From the NCBI RefSeq assembly GCF_003605365.2, contig NZ_QYTU02000029.1, forward strand, positions 1-46,959: a DNA stretch of 46,959 nucleotides, in the 5' to 3' direction. Positions 16,471 through 25,546 of this stretch are shown one piece after another (the first letter of the stretch is position 1; each line of letters opens with the position of its first letter). The translations under genes and the position numbers were made by a program. This DNA is from Siminovitchia fortis (GTDB lineage: Bacteria; Bacillota; Bacilli; Bacillales; Bacillaceae_C). The notes beneath the pieces were generated by a model. The model did not search any database, was not told the origin of the DNA, and worked only from the letters and a program-made list of their open reading frames with translations.

Positions 16471-18013
16471 GCGCAGCCACCTCTTCATCCGCTCTTTTAA
16501 TACCGAGCATGTAATATCCGATTTCCTCTTCCGTCAACTCCTCGGTATTATCCAATAATGCCACCAGTTCCCCGTTATACAACACTCCAATACGGTCGCT
16601 TAGACTGGTAATCTCGGACAGTTCCGCCGAAACGAGCAATACCGCAGTGCCTTCATCCCGTTTTTTAATAATTTCTTTGTGTATAAATTCAATCGCCCCG
16701 ATGTCCACTCCCCTTGTTGGCTGGGCGGCGATGAGCAGCTTCGGATTTTTGGCCATTTCCCTGGCAATAACGACCTTTTGGAGATTTCCCCCGGAAAGCG
16801 AGCCGGCCAATGCTTCTTCACTGTCCGTGCGAACGTCGTACATCTTTATATATTTTTTGGCGAATTCCTTCAATTTCTTTTTATTTAAAAAGGGTCCTGT
16901 CCGAAATTGGGGGTCATTGTAAATGTCCAGAATCAAATTTTCTTCAATCGTCGTTGTCAGACAAGCACCCGTTGTTTGCCGGTCTTCAGGAATATGCCCT
17001 ATTCTCATGTTCCGGATCTCCCCGATGCTTTTGCCGAGGATATTTTCATTCAAATAGAGCACCTGCCCGCTGCTGGCTTTGGCAAGTCCGGTGATCACTT
17101 CAACCAATTCCCTTTGGCCGTTTCCTTCTACACCCGCGATGCCCAGAATTTCACCGCCCCTGATTTTCATGGACACATTATCGAGCAGCTTTAACCCTTT
17201 TTCGTCTGTAACTGAAACATCCCGAAGCTCCAAGATCGTATCTTCCGGCTCTTTCTCCTGCTTTTCAACCCTGAATAATACATCCCTCCCTACCATCAGC
17301 CGTGATATTTCTTCCTGATTTGTCTCTTTTGTAACGAGTGTTTCGATCGTATTGCCAGCTTTCAATACAGTAATGCGATCTGAAATTTCCATTACTTCCC
17401 TCAGTTTATGAGTGATGAAAATGATCGTGTAGTTTTGGCCGGCAAGCGATTTGATTGATTCAAACAACTCGTCTGTTTCTTGCGGCGTCAGCACAGCGGT
17501 CGGCTCATCCAAAATGATGAGCTTCGCTCCCCGGTATAAAACCTTCAGGATTTCCACCCGTTGCTTCTGTCCAACGGATATGGATTCCACTGATTCATCA
17601 GGGTTGAGCTTAAAGCCGAAACGGCGAATCAACTCTTGGATTTCTTCCTTCTCTTTTGTCCTGTCACGGAACAAATGAAGAAACCCTTTTCTCGGTTCAT
17701 CACCCAAAACGATATTTTCTGAAACGGTGAGCGACGGAGCAAGCATAAAGTGCTGATGAACCATTCCAAGACCTTGGCTGATAGCATCTCGCGGCCCATT
17801 GAAACGGACCTTTTTACCTTTGAAAATAACTTCGCCTTCTGTGGGAGTTTCCAGCCCGAAAAGAATTTTCATAAGTGTTGATTTTCCTGCTCCATTTTCA
17901 CCTACAAGAGCGTGGATCTCCCCTTCTTGAACTTCCAGATTCACCCCTCGATTCGCAACAGTTCCATTGGGGTACACTTTATGAATGTTTTTCATTTCCA
18001 ACAATGCAGCCAT
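16463..18013 (-). CDS. nupO: Nucleoside ABC transporter ATP-binding protein with two NBDs (NupO/YufO-like)
   Basis: 516-residue ATPase with two fused nucleotide-binding domains, as in sugar and BMP-type nucleoside importers. The first NBD has Walker A GENGAGKST, signature VGQKQRVEI and Walker B LIILDEPTA. The second has the usual degenerate Walker A (GVEGNGQREL), signature LSGGNLQKV and Walker B-like LLIAAQPTRGVD, so ATP hydrolysis is mainly at one site. The start at 18013 (MAALLEM) follows AGGGGG; a longer in-frame ATG at 18076 would run through the upstream hairpin and is rejected. It energises the two permeases encoded next. Confidence 0.9.
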   Translation of the reverse strand: MAALLEMKNIHKVYPNGTVANRGVNLEVQEGEIHALVGENGAGKSTLMKILFGLETPTEGEVIFKGKKVRFNGPRDAISQGLGMVHQHFMLAPSLTVSENIVLGDEPRKGFLHLFRDRTKEKEEIQELIRRFGFKLNPDESVESISVGQKQRVEILKVLYRGAKLIILDEPTAVLTPQETDELFESIKSLAGQNYTIIFITHKLREVMEISDRITVLKAGNTIETLVTKETNQEEISRLMVGRDVLFRVEKQEKEPEDTILELRDVSVTDEKGLKLLDNVSMKIRGGEILGIAGVEGNGQRELVEVITGLAKASSGQVLYLNENILGKSIGEIRNMRIGHIPEDRQTTGACLTTTIEENLILDIYNDPQFRTGPFLNKKKLKEFAKKYIKMYDVRTDSEEALAGSLSGGNLQKVVIAREMAKNPKLLIAAQPTRGVDIGAIEFIHKEIIKKRDEGTAVLLVSAELSEITSLSDRIGVLYNGELVALLDNTEELTEEEIGYYMLGIKRADEEVAAHE

Positions 18014-18033
18014 GTATGAACCCCCTATTTTAG

Positions 18034-18064
18034 AAAAGCCGGGACGGTTTTCCCTTGTCCCGGC
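18034..18064 (-). terminator. Attenuating terminator between the binding-protein gene and the ATPase gene
   Basis: A perfect 8-bp stem (GCCGGGAC at 18038-18045 with its complement at 18057-18064) is followed on the minus strand by TTTTCTAAAAT. It sits 17 bp past the lipoprotein gene and 25 bp before the ATPase start. It probably lets the binding protein be made in excess over the other subunits. Confidence 0.7.
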
Positions 18065-18080
18065 CCATTCATGCAATGTA

Positions 18081-19154
18081 TTATTTCAGGGTCGATTTTA
18101 CTTCTATTTCGCCGTCGGCGAGCTTCTTCTGGATATCTTCCATCTGGTCGCGGATCGACTGAGGGACATGCTCATTATAAAGGTCATCCTGTGCAAGCCC
18201 GACACCTTCTTCTTTAACACCAAGTTCCTCGTGTGTTCCAAAAGGCAATTCTCCCGCCTGGAACATTTCCAGAGCGCGGAACGTCGAAATGTCCAGGTTT
18301 TTCATCATGGACGTCAGGACGCTTCCTGGATGAATATCGTTTTGGTTGCTGTCCACACCGATGGAATAGACGCCTTTTTCATTTGCTGCTTCCAATACAC
18401 CGAGACCGGCTGCTGCCGCAACCTGATAGACAATATCGGCTTTTTGCGAATTGATTTGTGAAAGGGTCAGCTCCTTCGCTTTGGGAGCGTCTGCAAAGTT
18501 ACCGATAATAGAAGAAACGACTTTAATATCCTTATCTACATAATGCGCACCTTGTTCATAGCCTGATTTAAAATCATTAATGATGGGGATGTCCATTCCG
18601 CCAACAAATCCGATCACCTTTTCAGGATTCGCGCCTTCAAGTTCATCACTCGTTGTCACCAGCCCCGCGAATGCACCGGCAAGAAATGATCCTTCACTCT
18701 GGGAGTATGTCATGGAATAAACGCTTGGCTGGTCTACAACATCATCAAAGAATATGAATTTTTGATCCGGATATTTTTGCGCCAATTCGTCCACCATTTC
18801 TACTGTTTGGCTTGTCCCGACCAAAATGACATCATACTTGCCGCTTGAGACCATCGATTCAATTCCGGCGTGCCAGTCACCTTGATTCGTTCCGCCTTCA
18901 ATAGTTTTAACCTTATAGCCCAGTTCTTTTTCCGCCTGATCCACTCCGCGTTTTACTGAGTCAAAGAATGACTTGTCACCGAGTGTAGCGTTTACATAAT
19001 AACCCACGGAAAGTTCGCCGCCTGAATCTCCGCTGCCGCCTTCTTTGCCGCTGTCTTTTTCACCGGATGATTTATTTCCGCCGCACGCAGCCAGAATGAG
19101 CACGATACTGATAAAAATGGCAAAAAGCAATTTGGAATTAGATGTTTTCCTCAT
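18081..19154 (-). CDS. nupN: BMP-family nucleoside-binding lipoprotein (NupN/YufN-like)
   Basis: 357-residue lipoprotein of the PnrA/Bmp family, the extracellular receptor of nucleoside ABC importers. A lipoprotein signal peptide ends in the lipobox LAAC (Cys about residue 24), followed by a Lys/Ser/Gly-rich linker. The mature domain contains GYYVNATLGDKSFFDSVKRG, IGFVGGMDIP and VYSIGVDSNQND, all typical of the ligand-binding lobes. The start at 19154 follows AAGGGGCG. It is the first gene of the six-gene unit ending with the two nucleoside hydrolase genes, so uptake and cleavage of nucleosides are coupled. The ligand (guanosine or other purine/pyrimidine nucleosides) cannot be fixed from sequence. 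Confidence 0.9.
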   Translation of the reverse strand: MRKTSNSKLLFAIFISIVLILAACGGNKSSGEKDSGKEGGSGDSGGELSVGYYVNATLGDKSFFDSVKRGVDQAEKELGYKVKTIEGGTNQGDWHAGIESMVSSGKYDVILVGTSQTVEMVDELAQKYPDQKFIFFDDVVDQPSVYSMTYSQSEGSFLAGAFAGLVTTSDELEGANPEKVIGFVGGMDIPIINDFKSGYEQGAHYVDKDIKVVSSIIGNFADAPKAKELTLSQINSQKADIVYQVAAAAGLGVLEAANEKGVYSIGVDSNQNDIHPGSVLTSMMKNLDISTFRALEMFQAGELPFGTHEELGVKEEGVGLAQDDLYNEHVPQSIRDQMEDIQKKLADGEIEVKSTLK

Positions 19155-19218
19155 ATCCGACGCCCCTTTTCATTTTGATTTTTTCAAGAAACTGCAAAGT
19201 CTCATCCAAATCAGGCAT
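19138..19218 (-). CDS. Possible 26-codon leader ORF overlapping the nupN start
   Basis: An ATG at 19218, about 10 nt after an AGGAG, opens a 26-codon frame ending with TAA at 19138-19140, so it overlaps the first 17 bp of nupN in another frame. The peptide begins MPDLDETLQFLEK and is charged and helix-prone. Translation through it would pass over the nupN ribosome binding site, so it could couple or modulate nupN translation. No homologue is recognised, and chance is a real possibility. Confidence 0.3.
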   Translation of the reverse strand: MPDLDETLQFLEKIKMKRGVGYEENI

Positions 19219-19438
19219 GGATGCTTGGGCTCCTGCCCGGGTTACAGTTCCATTTGGTCCTCCTGCTCATGATTCTCTTTTGATGAACCTGTGTTCCAGA
19301 ATCAAGTTTTTTGCTTTGGGCCTCACCCCTTTCTTATTCGGAAGATTATAAATATTTTTAATCATTTACTTAAAATGAATAATACCACATTCATATTTTT
19401 TTACACAACCTTTATGAAAAAAAAGCAAATGAAAATAA
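19219..19438 (-). promoter_or_regulatory. Upstream region of the nucleoside operon
   Basis: Gene-free stretch preceding the nucleoside transporter operon. The distal part is very AT-rich and holds a minus-strand TATAAT at about 19347-19352, without a convincing -35 box. The proximal part is GC-richer and contains AGGAGG followed 5 nt later by ATG-GAA-CTG-TAA, a minimal ORF with an ideal ribosome site. No purine riboswitch core is evident. Confidence 0.4.
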
Positions 19439-19493
19439 CCCCTGCAAATAAATTTGCAAGGGTAGCAAAAGCCCGCACCATTGGAACAGGCTT
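19439..19493 (-). terminator. Two tandem hairpins ending the amino acid transporter unit
   Basis: The first hairpin (19467-19493, AAGCCTG pairing with CGGGCTT on the minus strand) is followed by TTTTGC. The second (19439-19462, CCCTTGCAAA with TTTGCAGGGG) is followed further on by a T-rich stretch. They lie just past the stop of the ATPase gene. Confidence 0.65.
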
Positions 19494-19499
19494 GCACTC

Positions 19500-20222
19500 T
19501 TATAAAACCTTTCCCAAGAAAGCTTTCGTCCGTTCATGCTGCGGGTCGGAAAAAAGCTTTGCAGGTTCATTTTCTTCGACGATATAACCATTGTCCATAA
19601 AAATGACGCGATCCCCGACTTCCCTGGCAAAACCCATTTCATGTGTGACAACAACCATTGTCATCCCGTCTTTGGCGAGCTGCTTCATGACTTCGAGGAC
19701 TTCACCGACCATTTCAGGGTCAAGCGCTGATGTCGGTTCGTCAAAAAGCATGACCTTCGGCTCCATTGCCAGCGCCCTGGCAATGGCTACACGCTGCTTC
19801 TGGCCACCGGACAAAGAATCAGGGTAGACATCCGCTTTATCGGCCAAACCGACTTTATGAAGGAGGTCCATCGCTATTTTATTTGCTTCCTGTTTTGAAA
19901 TTCCTTTGACATTGATCGGGGCCATCGTAATGTTCTCCAAAACGGTTTTATGTGGAAACAAGTTGAAATGCTGGAACACCATGCCGACATCTTTGCGGAT
20001 TTCGTTGATGTCGGTTTTTTTATTAGTAAGATCTTTCCCTGTCACATATACATGGCCGCCCGTTACAGACTCAAGGAGATTCAGGCAGCGGATGAAGGTA
20101 GACTTTCCTGATCCTGAAGGGCCGATGACAACGACGACTTCCTGCGGTTTCACTTCCAGTGATATATCTTTGAGCACTTCATTGTCTCCGAAGGACTTTT
20201 TCAAATTTTTCACAGAGATCAT
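19500..20222 (-). CDS. Polar amino acid ABC transporter ATP-binding protein (GlnQ-like)
   Basis: 240-residue ATPase with all motifs intact: Walker [10 protein letters not shown] (about residues 33-41), Q-loop [10 protein letters not shown], signature LSGGQKQRV, Walker [13 protein letters not shown] and switch His in [10 protein letters not shown]. This is the GlnQ/HisP/ArtM family, which powers import of polar amino acids. Its ATG overlaps the stop of the permease gene (ATGA), so the two are translationally coupled. The binding protein is encoded upstream on the same strand. Glutamine is the likely substrate because the binding protein resembles GlnH, but arginine or other polar amino acids cannot be excluded. 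Confidence 0.92.
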   Translation of the reverse strand: MISVKNLKKSFGDNEVLKDISLEVKPQEVVVVIGPSGSGKSTFIRCLNLLESVTGGHVYVTGKDLTNKKTDINEIRKDVGMVFQHFNLFPHKTVLENITMAPINVKGISKQEANKIAMDLLHKVGLADKADVYPDSLSGGQKQRVAIARALAMEPKVMLFDEPTSALDPEMVGEVLEVMKQLAKDGMTMVVVTHEMGFAREVGDRVIFMDNGYIVEENEPAKLFSDPQHERTKAFLGKVL

Positions 20223-20875
20223 TCAGTCTTCATCCTCCTTTCAATGAAGTTCATCAAGTAGGTCATTGATAAGGTAAGGATCAAATAAATGATTGCCACT
20301 GTAATGTAAGGTTCCCATACACGGATATATTGCCCTTGCGCGGCACGCCCCCAATACATGAGCTCAGGTGCCGCAATGATCGCTGCCAGCGAAGTTTCCT
20401 TCAATAATGAGATGAATTCATTTCCGAGCGGCGGGATCATTCGTTTAAAGGCCTGCGGTAAAATAACAAGCTTCATTGCCTGCCTATGGGTCATCCCCAG
20501 AGAACGAGCTGCTTCCACTTGCCCTTTATCAATCGATTGAATGCCGGCCCTGAAAATTTCCGCCATATAGGCCGCAGAATTGAGAGCCAGAGCAATAATG
20601 GCAGAAACAATCGGGTTGGCAGGGCTCATAAACAAAGGCACAACGCCGAAATGAATAAGAAGGATTTGTACTAAAAATGGAGTTCCCCTAAAGAAGTTGA
20701 TATACCAAATAAATGGCAGACGGACCCATAGCCTGTCGGCCATTTTTCCAAGCCCGATCAAAAGTCCAATAATCAGCCCAAGTGCTACCCCGGCAACTGT
20801 CAGTCCCAGCGTCAACAACGTTCCTTTTATAAATAAAGGCAAATAATCTAATATAATATCATACCGAATGTTCAT
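20219..20875 (-). CDS. Polar amino acid ABC transporter permease (GlnP/GlnM-like)
   Basis: 218-residue permease of the HisMQ family, with about five membrane segments. The C-terminal EAA loop reads [22 protein letters not shown], and [15 protein letters not shown] is the family-typical second conserved region. RBS AAAGGTG precedes ATG 20875. Only one permease gene is present, so the channel is presumably a homodimer. It is separated from the binding-protein gene upstream by a dispersed repeat and a terminator-like hairpin, and overlaps the ATPase gene downstream by 4 bp. Confidence 0.9.
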   Translation of the reverse strand: MNIRYDIILDYLPLFIKGTLLTLGLTVAGVALGLIIGLLIGLGKMADRLWVRLPFIWYINFFRGTPFLVQILLIHFGVVPLFMSPANPIVSAIIALALNSAAYMAEIFRAGIQSIDKGQVEAARSLGMTHRQAMKLVILPQAFKRMIPPLGNEFISLLKETSLAAIIAAPELMYWGRAAQGQYIRVWEPYITVAIIYLILTLSMTYLMNFIERRMKTE

Positions 20876-20918
20876 TGGGTGTCACCTTTCCTTGTTTGCC
20901 TGTCCAATGTCAATAGCT

Positions 20919-20963
20919 AAAAAAACCGGCTATCCGCAGGTGAACACCATTATTGGACAGCCG
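20919..20963 (-). terminator. Terminator-like hairpin between the binding-protein and permease genes
   Basis: On the minus strand CGGCTGTCC pairs with GGATAGCCG (one G-U pair) and is followed by seven T. It lies 44 bp before the permease start. It likely ends most binding-protein transcripts, with read-through feeding the permease and ATPase genes. Confidence 0.75.
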
Positions 20964-21024
20964 TATTGATATTCTAAAAATAAGAAAGTGTAAAGTACAT
21001 TAAGCCTTCTCTCCATAACGAGTG

Positions 21025-21145
21025 TGTCCAGCTCCAGCGCCTATCCCCGCAAGGATCAAGCCGCTTCCCTGTGGTGGCTGAAAAGCTGCCTCCTCGGGAA
21101 GCGTCTTGCTTGCCCGCGCTGAGCAAGGCGCTTGCGCTTTTCTTA
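21025..21145 (-). repeat. Dispersed palindromic repeat, family 1, copy A
   Basis: On the minus strand it starts TAAGAAAAGCGCAAGCGCC and ends GGCGCTGGAGCTGGACA, with an internal inverted repeat. Its first three bases are the stop codon of the binding-protein gene. Copies B (33428-33577) and C (41188-41310) share both ends. Confidence 0.8.
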
Positions 21146-21985
21146 TTTCTCAGCCGCTTTCTTTAAAGCCTCGACATCCGGCTCTTTATCAAACCATTTT
21201 TTATAGATCTCAGCATATTTTCCGTTATCTATTACAGTGTTAAGTGCTGAGTTAAACTCATCTACTAGTCCGCTTCCTTTCGGAAAAACAATTCCGTAAT
21301 ATTCTGACTCGAATTCTTCATCATCCGTGACAGTTTGAATTCCTGCATCAGGGTTGTTTTTTTGATACTCCAATGCAACTGCAATGTCCGTTACGGCAGC
21401 TTGGACGTTGTCGCCTTGCAATGCCTGGAACATGAGAGCGGCAGTTTCGTATTTGGAAATGTCAGGAGAATTTTTTCCTGCCACTTTTTCAGCAGCGAAT
21501 TGGCCGGTAGTACCGTTTTGAACTCCTAATTTTTTCCCTTTCAAGTCTTTCGCCGTTTTTATATCCACTTTACCTTCTTTGAAAGCGATCATTGTTTTTG
21601 ATTCAAAATATGGGTCTGAGAAATCGTAAGATTCAACTCTCTCATCCGTAATGGTGACGCCTGCCATACCGATATCCAGCTGCTTGCTTTGAAGGCCTGC
21701 AAACATGGCATCCCAGCCAGTGTTATCAATTTTCACTTCATATCCGGCTTCTTCAGCTACCGCGTTCAACAAATCTACGTCGAACCCTGTCACTTCGCCC
21801 TTTTCCATAAATTCGAAAGGCGCAAATGTTGCTTCTGTACCAACATTCAATACTTTCTTTTCCTCAGTTTTTGCTCCGCCTTTATCTGCTGAATCTTTTT
21901 CAGCCCCGCCGCCTCCGCATGCTGATAAAACAAGAGCAGATCCTGCAATAATGGAGAATAATGTTTTCTTCATAGATGTTTTCAA
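21143..21985 (-). CDS. Polar amino acid-binding lipoprotein (GlnH-like)
   Basis: 280-residue extracellular solute-binding protein of family 3. The signal peptide ends in lipobox LSAC (Cys about 23), followed by an Ala/Lys/Glu linker. The mature domain shows GTEATFAPFEF, VTGFDVDLLNAVA, LDIGMAGVTITDER and YDFSDPYFES, closely resembling E. coli GlnH. The start is taken as TTG 21985, because AGAGGGG is 7 nt upstream; the ATG at 21973 lies too far from it. It delivers glutamine or a related amino acid to the permease-ATPase pair encoded downstream. The stop codon is formed by, or abuts, a dispersed repeat. Confidence 0.9.
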   Translation of the reverse strand: MKTSMKKTLFSIIAGSALVLSACGGGGAEKDSADKGGAKTEEKKVLNVGTEATFAPFEFMEKGEVTGFDVDLLNAVAEEAGYEVKIDNTGWDAMFAGLQSKQLDIGMAGVTITDERVESYDFSDPYFESKTMIAFKEGKVDIKTAKDLKGKKLGVQNGTTGQFAAEKVAGKNSPDISKYETAALMFQALQGDNVQAAVTDIAVALEYQKNNPDAGIQTVTDDEEFESEYYGIVFPKGSGLVDEFNSALNTVIDNGKYAEIYKKWFDKEPDVEALKKAAEK

Positions 21986-22256
21986 CTGTATGCCCCTCTT
22001 TCATTTGTGCAATTCGTATAATTGATTGAGATTTCGGTATTTCTTACTATTTAAGAATAGCTTGTAACGAACTTATAATCAATGATTTTTATGCATTTTT
22101 ATACAAAAACTTTATTTTCATATAATTCCTTATTATCAAAAATAAAAATATGTTTTTTCTGTGAATGCAGCTGTCTTCTCTTTTCCTATTATTTACGGTT
22201 CGAAAGAGATATACTCTTCCAAAGATGTTAAAATAAAGAAAAGGAGGCGATTTTTT

Positions 22257-22709
22257 ATGGATTTGTCTTACAAAAATATTCTAGTTGCTGTTGATGGATC
22301 AAAACAAGCGGAGTGGGCATTTAAAAAAGCCGTACAGGTTGCCAAAAGAAACAATGATGCAAAGCTGACTCTCATCCATGTTGTCGACACAAGATCATAT
22401 GGTGCTGTTGAGGCGTACGATGTCACCATGGCTGAAAGGGCAAGAACATACGCTGAGGAGCTTCTGGCAGGATACAAGAAAGAAGCTGAAGCGGAAGGCC
22501 TGACGAATGTTGAGACGTTGATTGAACATGGCTCGCCGAAAGTCGTCATCTCCAAGCAGGCAGCCAAAGATTTGAATGCTGACTTGATCGTCTGTGGAGC
22601 TACAGGACTGAATGCTGTAGAGCGCCTGCTCATCGGAAGCGTATCCGAAAACATTACTCGTTCTGCCAAATGTGATGTCCTCGTTGTCAGAACGGAAGTT
22701 GAAGAGTAA
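22257..22709 (+). CDS. Universal stress protein, UspA family
   Basis: 150-residue single-domain UspA protein. It begins YKNILVAVDGSKQAEWAFKKA and contains the nucleotide-binding G-rich motif as CGATGLNAVERLLIGSVSE, followed by CDVLVVR. The ATP-binding type G-2X-G-9X-G(S/T) is present, so it probably binds ATP. Cytosolic; the role in stress or energy sensing is family knowledge only. RBS AAGGAGG at 22241-22247 fixes ATG 22257, rejecting an upstream in-frame start at 22161. It is divergent from the binding-protein gene and convergent with argH. A TATACT at 22210-22215 may be its -10 box. Confidence 0.92.
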   Translation: MDLSYKNILVAVDGSKQAEWAFKKAVQVAKRNNDAKLTLIHVVDTRSYGAVEAYDVTMAERARTYAEELLAGYKKEAEAEGLTNVETLIEHGSPKVVISKQAAKDLNADLIVCGATGLNAVERLLIGSVSENITRSAKCDVLVVRTEVEE

Positions 22710-22756
22710 TCGCCATAGCGCCAGTCCCTGTTAGAGTTGGACAGGCCAACCCTATG

Positions 22757-22797
22757 AAAAGAGCGTTATCCCGTAAGGGAAACGCTCTTTTTTTATA
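22757..22797. terminator. Bidirectional terminator between the usp gene and argH
   Basis: AAGAGCGTT-ATCCC pairs with GGGA-AACGCTCTT around a GTAA loop. A run of seven T follows on the plus strand and TTTTCAT on the minus strand. The argH stop codon lies in the plus-strand T-run, so one hairpin serves both convergent genes. Confidence 0.88.
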
Positions 22798-24163
22798 TAA
22801 GCTTTTTCGCTTGTTCCAATTGAATTTTGACCTGGTCAAATCCTGTTCCGCCGTATGAGTTTCTCCTTCTAACCGCTTCTGTCGGTGACAGCACGCCATA
22901 AACATCATCGGAGATTTCACCGCAGGCTTCCTTGAATTCTTCCAGAGTCAGATCCAACAAATAGCAGTTCTTGTTGATACAATACAACACAAGCTTCCCG
23001 ACGATTTCATGCGCTTCACGGAACGGGATTCCTTTTGCCGCCAGATAGTCTGCCAGCTCGGTAGCATTAGAAAAGTCCTGATTGACCGCTTCTTCCATGA
23101 CATCTGCCTTAACCGTCATCGTTTCAATCATTCCCGCAAAAATTTTCAATGAACCGACCATCGTATGGACTGTATCAAACATGCCCTCTTTGTCTTCTTG
23201 CATATCTTTGTTATAGGTCATAGGCAAACCTTTTAAAATCGTCAGCATGCTTAGGAGATTTCCAAAGACCCTTCCGCTTTTTCCACGAATCAGTTCTGCC
23301 ATATCAGGGTTTTTCTTCTGCGGCATGATGCTGCTTCCGGTCGCATACGTATCGTCGAGTTCGATGAAGCTGAATTCTTTGCTTGACCATAGGATGATCT
23401 CTTCAGCCAGTCTCGTCAAATGAGTAATGGCCAAAGCTGAGTTGCTCAAAAATTCCACGATGAAATCTCGGTCGCTCACAGCATCCATGCTGTTTTCATA
23501 TACACTGGAAAAACCGAGCAGCTCCGCTGAATATTGGCGGTCGATCGGGAAAGTTGTCCCTGCAAGAGCACTTGCACCCAGCGGAGAAATATCGATTCTT
23601 TTCAGGCTTTCCTCAAAGCGCTGTTTATCGCGTTCAAGCATCCAGAAATAAGCCAGAAGGTGATGGCCGAATGAAATAGGCTGCGCCCTTTGCAAATGTG
23701 TGTAGCCAGGCAGAATGGTTTCCACATGTTTCTCTGCCTGCCCAACAAGGGCAGCTTGCATTTCCTTGATATGAGCAATGATCACTTGCACCTGTTTTTT
23801 CAAATATAAATGCATGTCGGTGGCCACCTGGTCATTACGGCTTCTTCCTGTATGAAGCTTGCCGCCTGCCGGGCCGATTTCATCAATCAGCATCTTTTCC
23901 AGATTCAAGTGGATATCCTCTTCAGAAACGGAATACTCCAGTTCCCCTGCTTGCGCTTTTTCCTTCAGCTTCAAAAGGCCGGCTTGAATCAGCTCGCTTT
24001 CATCCTGTGTTAAAATGCCTGTCTTGCCGAGCATTTTCACATGAGCAAGCGAACCTTCGATATCTTCCAAGACTAACTGCTGGTCAAAGGAGATGGAGGC
24101 CCCAAACTCCTCGATCCATTGCTCTGGCGTCTTGGAAAAGCGGCCTCCCCATAATTTTTTCAT
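22793..24163 (-). CDS. argH: Argininosuccinate lyase
   Basis: 456 residues; it cleaves argininosuccinate to arginine and fumarate, the last step of arginine synthesis. The fumarase/lyase superfamily signature [12 protein letters not shown] is intact near residue 275, and it starts with the typical [11 protein letters not shown]. The ATG overlaps the argG stop codon (ATGA), so the two are cotranslated. Length and order match B. subtilis argGH. Confidence 0.97.
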   Translation of the reverse strand: MKKLWGGRFSKTPEQWIEEFGASISFDQQLVLEDIEGSLAHVKMLGKTGILTQDESELIQAGLLKLKEKAQAGELEYSVSEEDIHLNLEKMLIDEIGPAGGKLHTGRSRNDQVATDMHLYLKKQVQVIIAHIKEMQAALVGQAEKHVETILPGYTHLQRAQPISFGHHLLAYFWMLERDKQRFEESLKRIDISPLGASALAGTTFPIDRQYSAELLGFSSVYENSMDAVSDRDFIVEFLSNSALAITHLTRLAEEIILWSSKEFSFIELDDTYATGSSIMPQKKNPDMAELIRGKSGRVFGNLLSMLTILKGLPMTYNKDMQEDKEGMFDTVHTMVGSLKIFAGMIETMTVKADVMEEAVNQDFSNATELADYLAAKGIPFREAHEIVGKLVLYCINKNCYLLDLTLEEFKEACGEISDDVYGVLSPTEAVRRRNSYGGTGFDQVKIQLEQAKKLI

Positions 24164-25365
24164 TGTTTGACTGGATCCTTTTTATTCACAGAGCTGTGGA
24201 CTTCAGTCGGCAATCCCCAGAGCTTAATGAAACCGACAGATGCAGATTGATCGAACTCGTCTTCTGATGTATATGTCGCAAGTTTTTCGTCATACAGTGA
24301 GTTCGGTGATTTTCTTCCTTCTACAATCGCATGGCCTTTAAACAGTTTCACACGGACAGTGCCGTTGACATACTGCTGTGTTTCTTGAAGGAATGCTTCA
24401 AGAGCTGGTGTCAGCGGCGAGAACCATAAGCCATCATAAATCATTTCCGTTAATTTTTTGCTGATGACAGGCTTGAAATGACCGATATCTTTTACAAGCG
24501 TCAAGTCTTCCAGCTCTTTATGCGCAGTCAGCAAAGTGATTGCTCCAGGGCATTCGTACACTTCACGGGATTTAATGCCGACAAGTCTGTTTTCGACATG
24601 GTCGATTCTTCCGACGCCGTGTTTTCCGGCAACGGAATTCAAGTGAAGTATCAGGTCGCTTAAAGTATATTTCTTGCCGTCGATCGCAACTGGAACACCT
24701 TTTTCGAATTCGATTTCGACCACATCAGGCTGATCCGGTGTATCTTCAAGGGCTGCTGTAAGATCATAGGCATCTTCCGGAGGAGCTGTCCAAGGATCTT
24801 CCAAGATTCCGCATTCGTTGCTTCTTCCCCATAGGTTTTGATCAATGGAGTATGGGCTGTCCAAATCGATTGGAATCGGAACACCTTTCTCTTTCGCATA
24901 TTCAATTTCTTCTTCGCGTGACCAGCTCCAGTCACGGACAGGTGCCAAAACTTCCAAGTCAGGATTCAATGCTTTGATGGAAACCTCAAAACGCACTTGG
25001 TCGTTTCCTTTACCTGTACAGCCGTGGGCTACTGCATCCGCGTTTTCCTTTTCGGCCACTTCGACCAATTTTTTGGCAATCAATGGTCTGGACAAAGCGG
25101 AAACAAGCGGATATTTATTTTCATACATCGCATGTGCCTGCAACGCCGGAAGCACAAAGTCCTGGGCGAACTCTTCCTTCGCATCAATCATGTAGCTCTT
25201 TGTTGCTCCCATGTCCAAAGCTTTTTCTTTCACGAATTTCAAATCTTTGCCTTCCCCGACATCAAGACAGCATGCAATGACTTCATACCCTTTATCAATA
25301 AACCATTTAACTGCAACCGACGTATCCAACCCGCCGGAATAAGCAAGAACAACTTTCTTTTTCAC
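24160..25365 (-). CDS. argG: Argininosuccinate synthase
   Basis: 401 residues; it joins citrulline and aspartate with ATP to give argininosuccinate. The N-terminal PP-loop reads [11 protein letters not shown], followed by [13 protein letters not shown]. The start is GTG 25365, set by GGAGGG 6 nt upstream and by family length; an ATG at 25401 would add 12 residues encoded by the operator region. Tandem ARG-box-like palindromes immediately upstream point to ArgR/AhrC control. It forms a two-gene unit with argH. Confidence 0.96.
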   Translation of the reverse strand: MKKKVVLAYSGGLDTSVAVKWFIDKGYEVIACCLDVGEGKDLKFVKEKALDMGATKSYMIDAKEEFAQDFVLPALQAHAMYENKYPLVSALSRPLIAKKLVEVAEKENADAVAHGCTGKGNDQVRFEVSIKALNPDLEVLAPVRDWSWSREEEIEYAKEKGVPIPIDLDSPYSIDQNLWGRSNECGILEDPWTAPPEDAYDLTAALEDTPDQPDVVEIEFEKGVPVAIDGKKYTLSDLILHLNSVAGKHGVGRIDHVENRLVGIKSREVYECPGAITLLTAHKELEDLTLVKDIGHFKPVISKKLTEMIYDGLWFSPLTPALEAFLQETQQYVNGTVRVKLFKGHAIVEGRKSPNSLYDEKLATYTSEDEFDQSASVGFIKLWGLPTEVHSSVNKKDPVKQ

Positions 25366-25385
25366 AAAAAACCCTCCGTTTTGGA

Positions 25386-25420
25386 ATGTATTATTATACA
25401 TAAAAATTAATTTTTAATCA
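25386..25420 (-). promoter_or_regulatory. Putative tandem ARG boxes (ArgR/AhrC operator) of argGH
   Basis: Two AT-rich near-palindromes, ATGTATAATAATACAT (25386-25401) and TGATTAAAAATTAA (25407-25420) on the minus strand, are spaced about 20 bp start to start. Both resemble the ArgR consensus TGAATWWWWATTCA with changes, and the spacing fits hexamer binding to paired boxes. Confidence 0.5.
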
Positions 25421-25486
25421 TTTGATATATGGATAATAACATACAATTCCATGAGGTTCAATAGATATTCAGTAAAATGTATAAAA

Positions 25487-25546
25487 GGGGTCAGGCCCCC
25501 GTCACGTTAAAGTGGTAATGCATTAACGCAGCGGGGGCCTGACCCC
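25487..25546 (-). repeat. Dispersed palindromic repeat, family 2, copy 1 (also moaB terminator)
   Basis: 60-bp element beginning GGGGTCAGGCCCCC and ending in the complement, with a conserved core containing GTTAA and TTACCACTTTAA. Its first G is the last base of the moaB stop codon TAG. On the minus strand it is followed by TTTTATACATTTT, so it can end the moaB transcript. Copy 2 lies at 39221-39280. Confidence 0.85.

Noticed and set aside
19219-19438. Purine riboswitch before the nucleoside operon
   Set aside because: The conserved core of the purine aptamer (UAUA-N-GGN-type stem entry and paired loops) is not visible on the minus strand.
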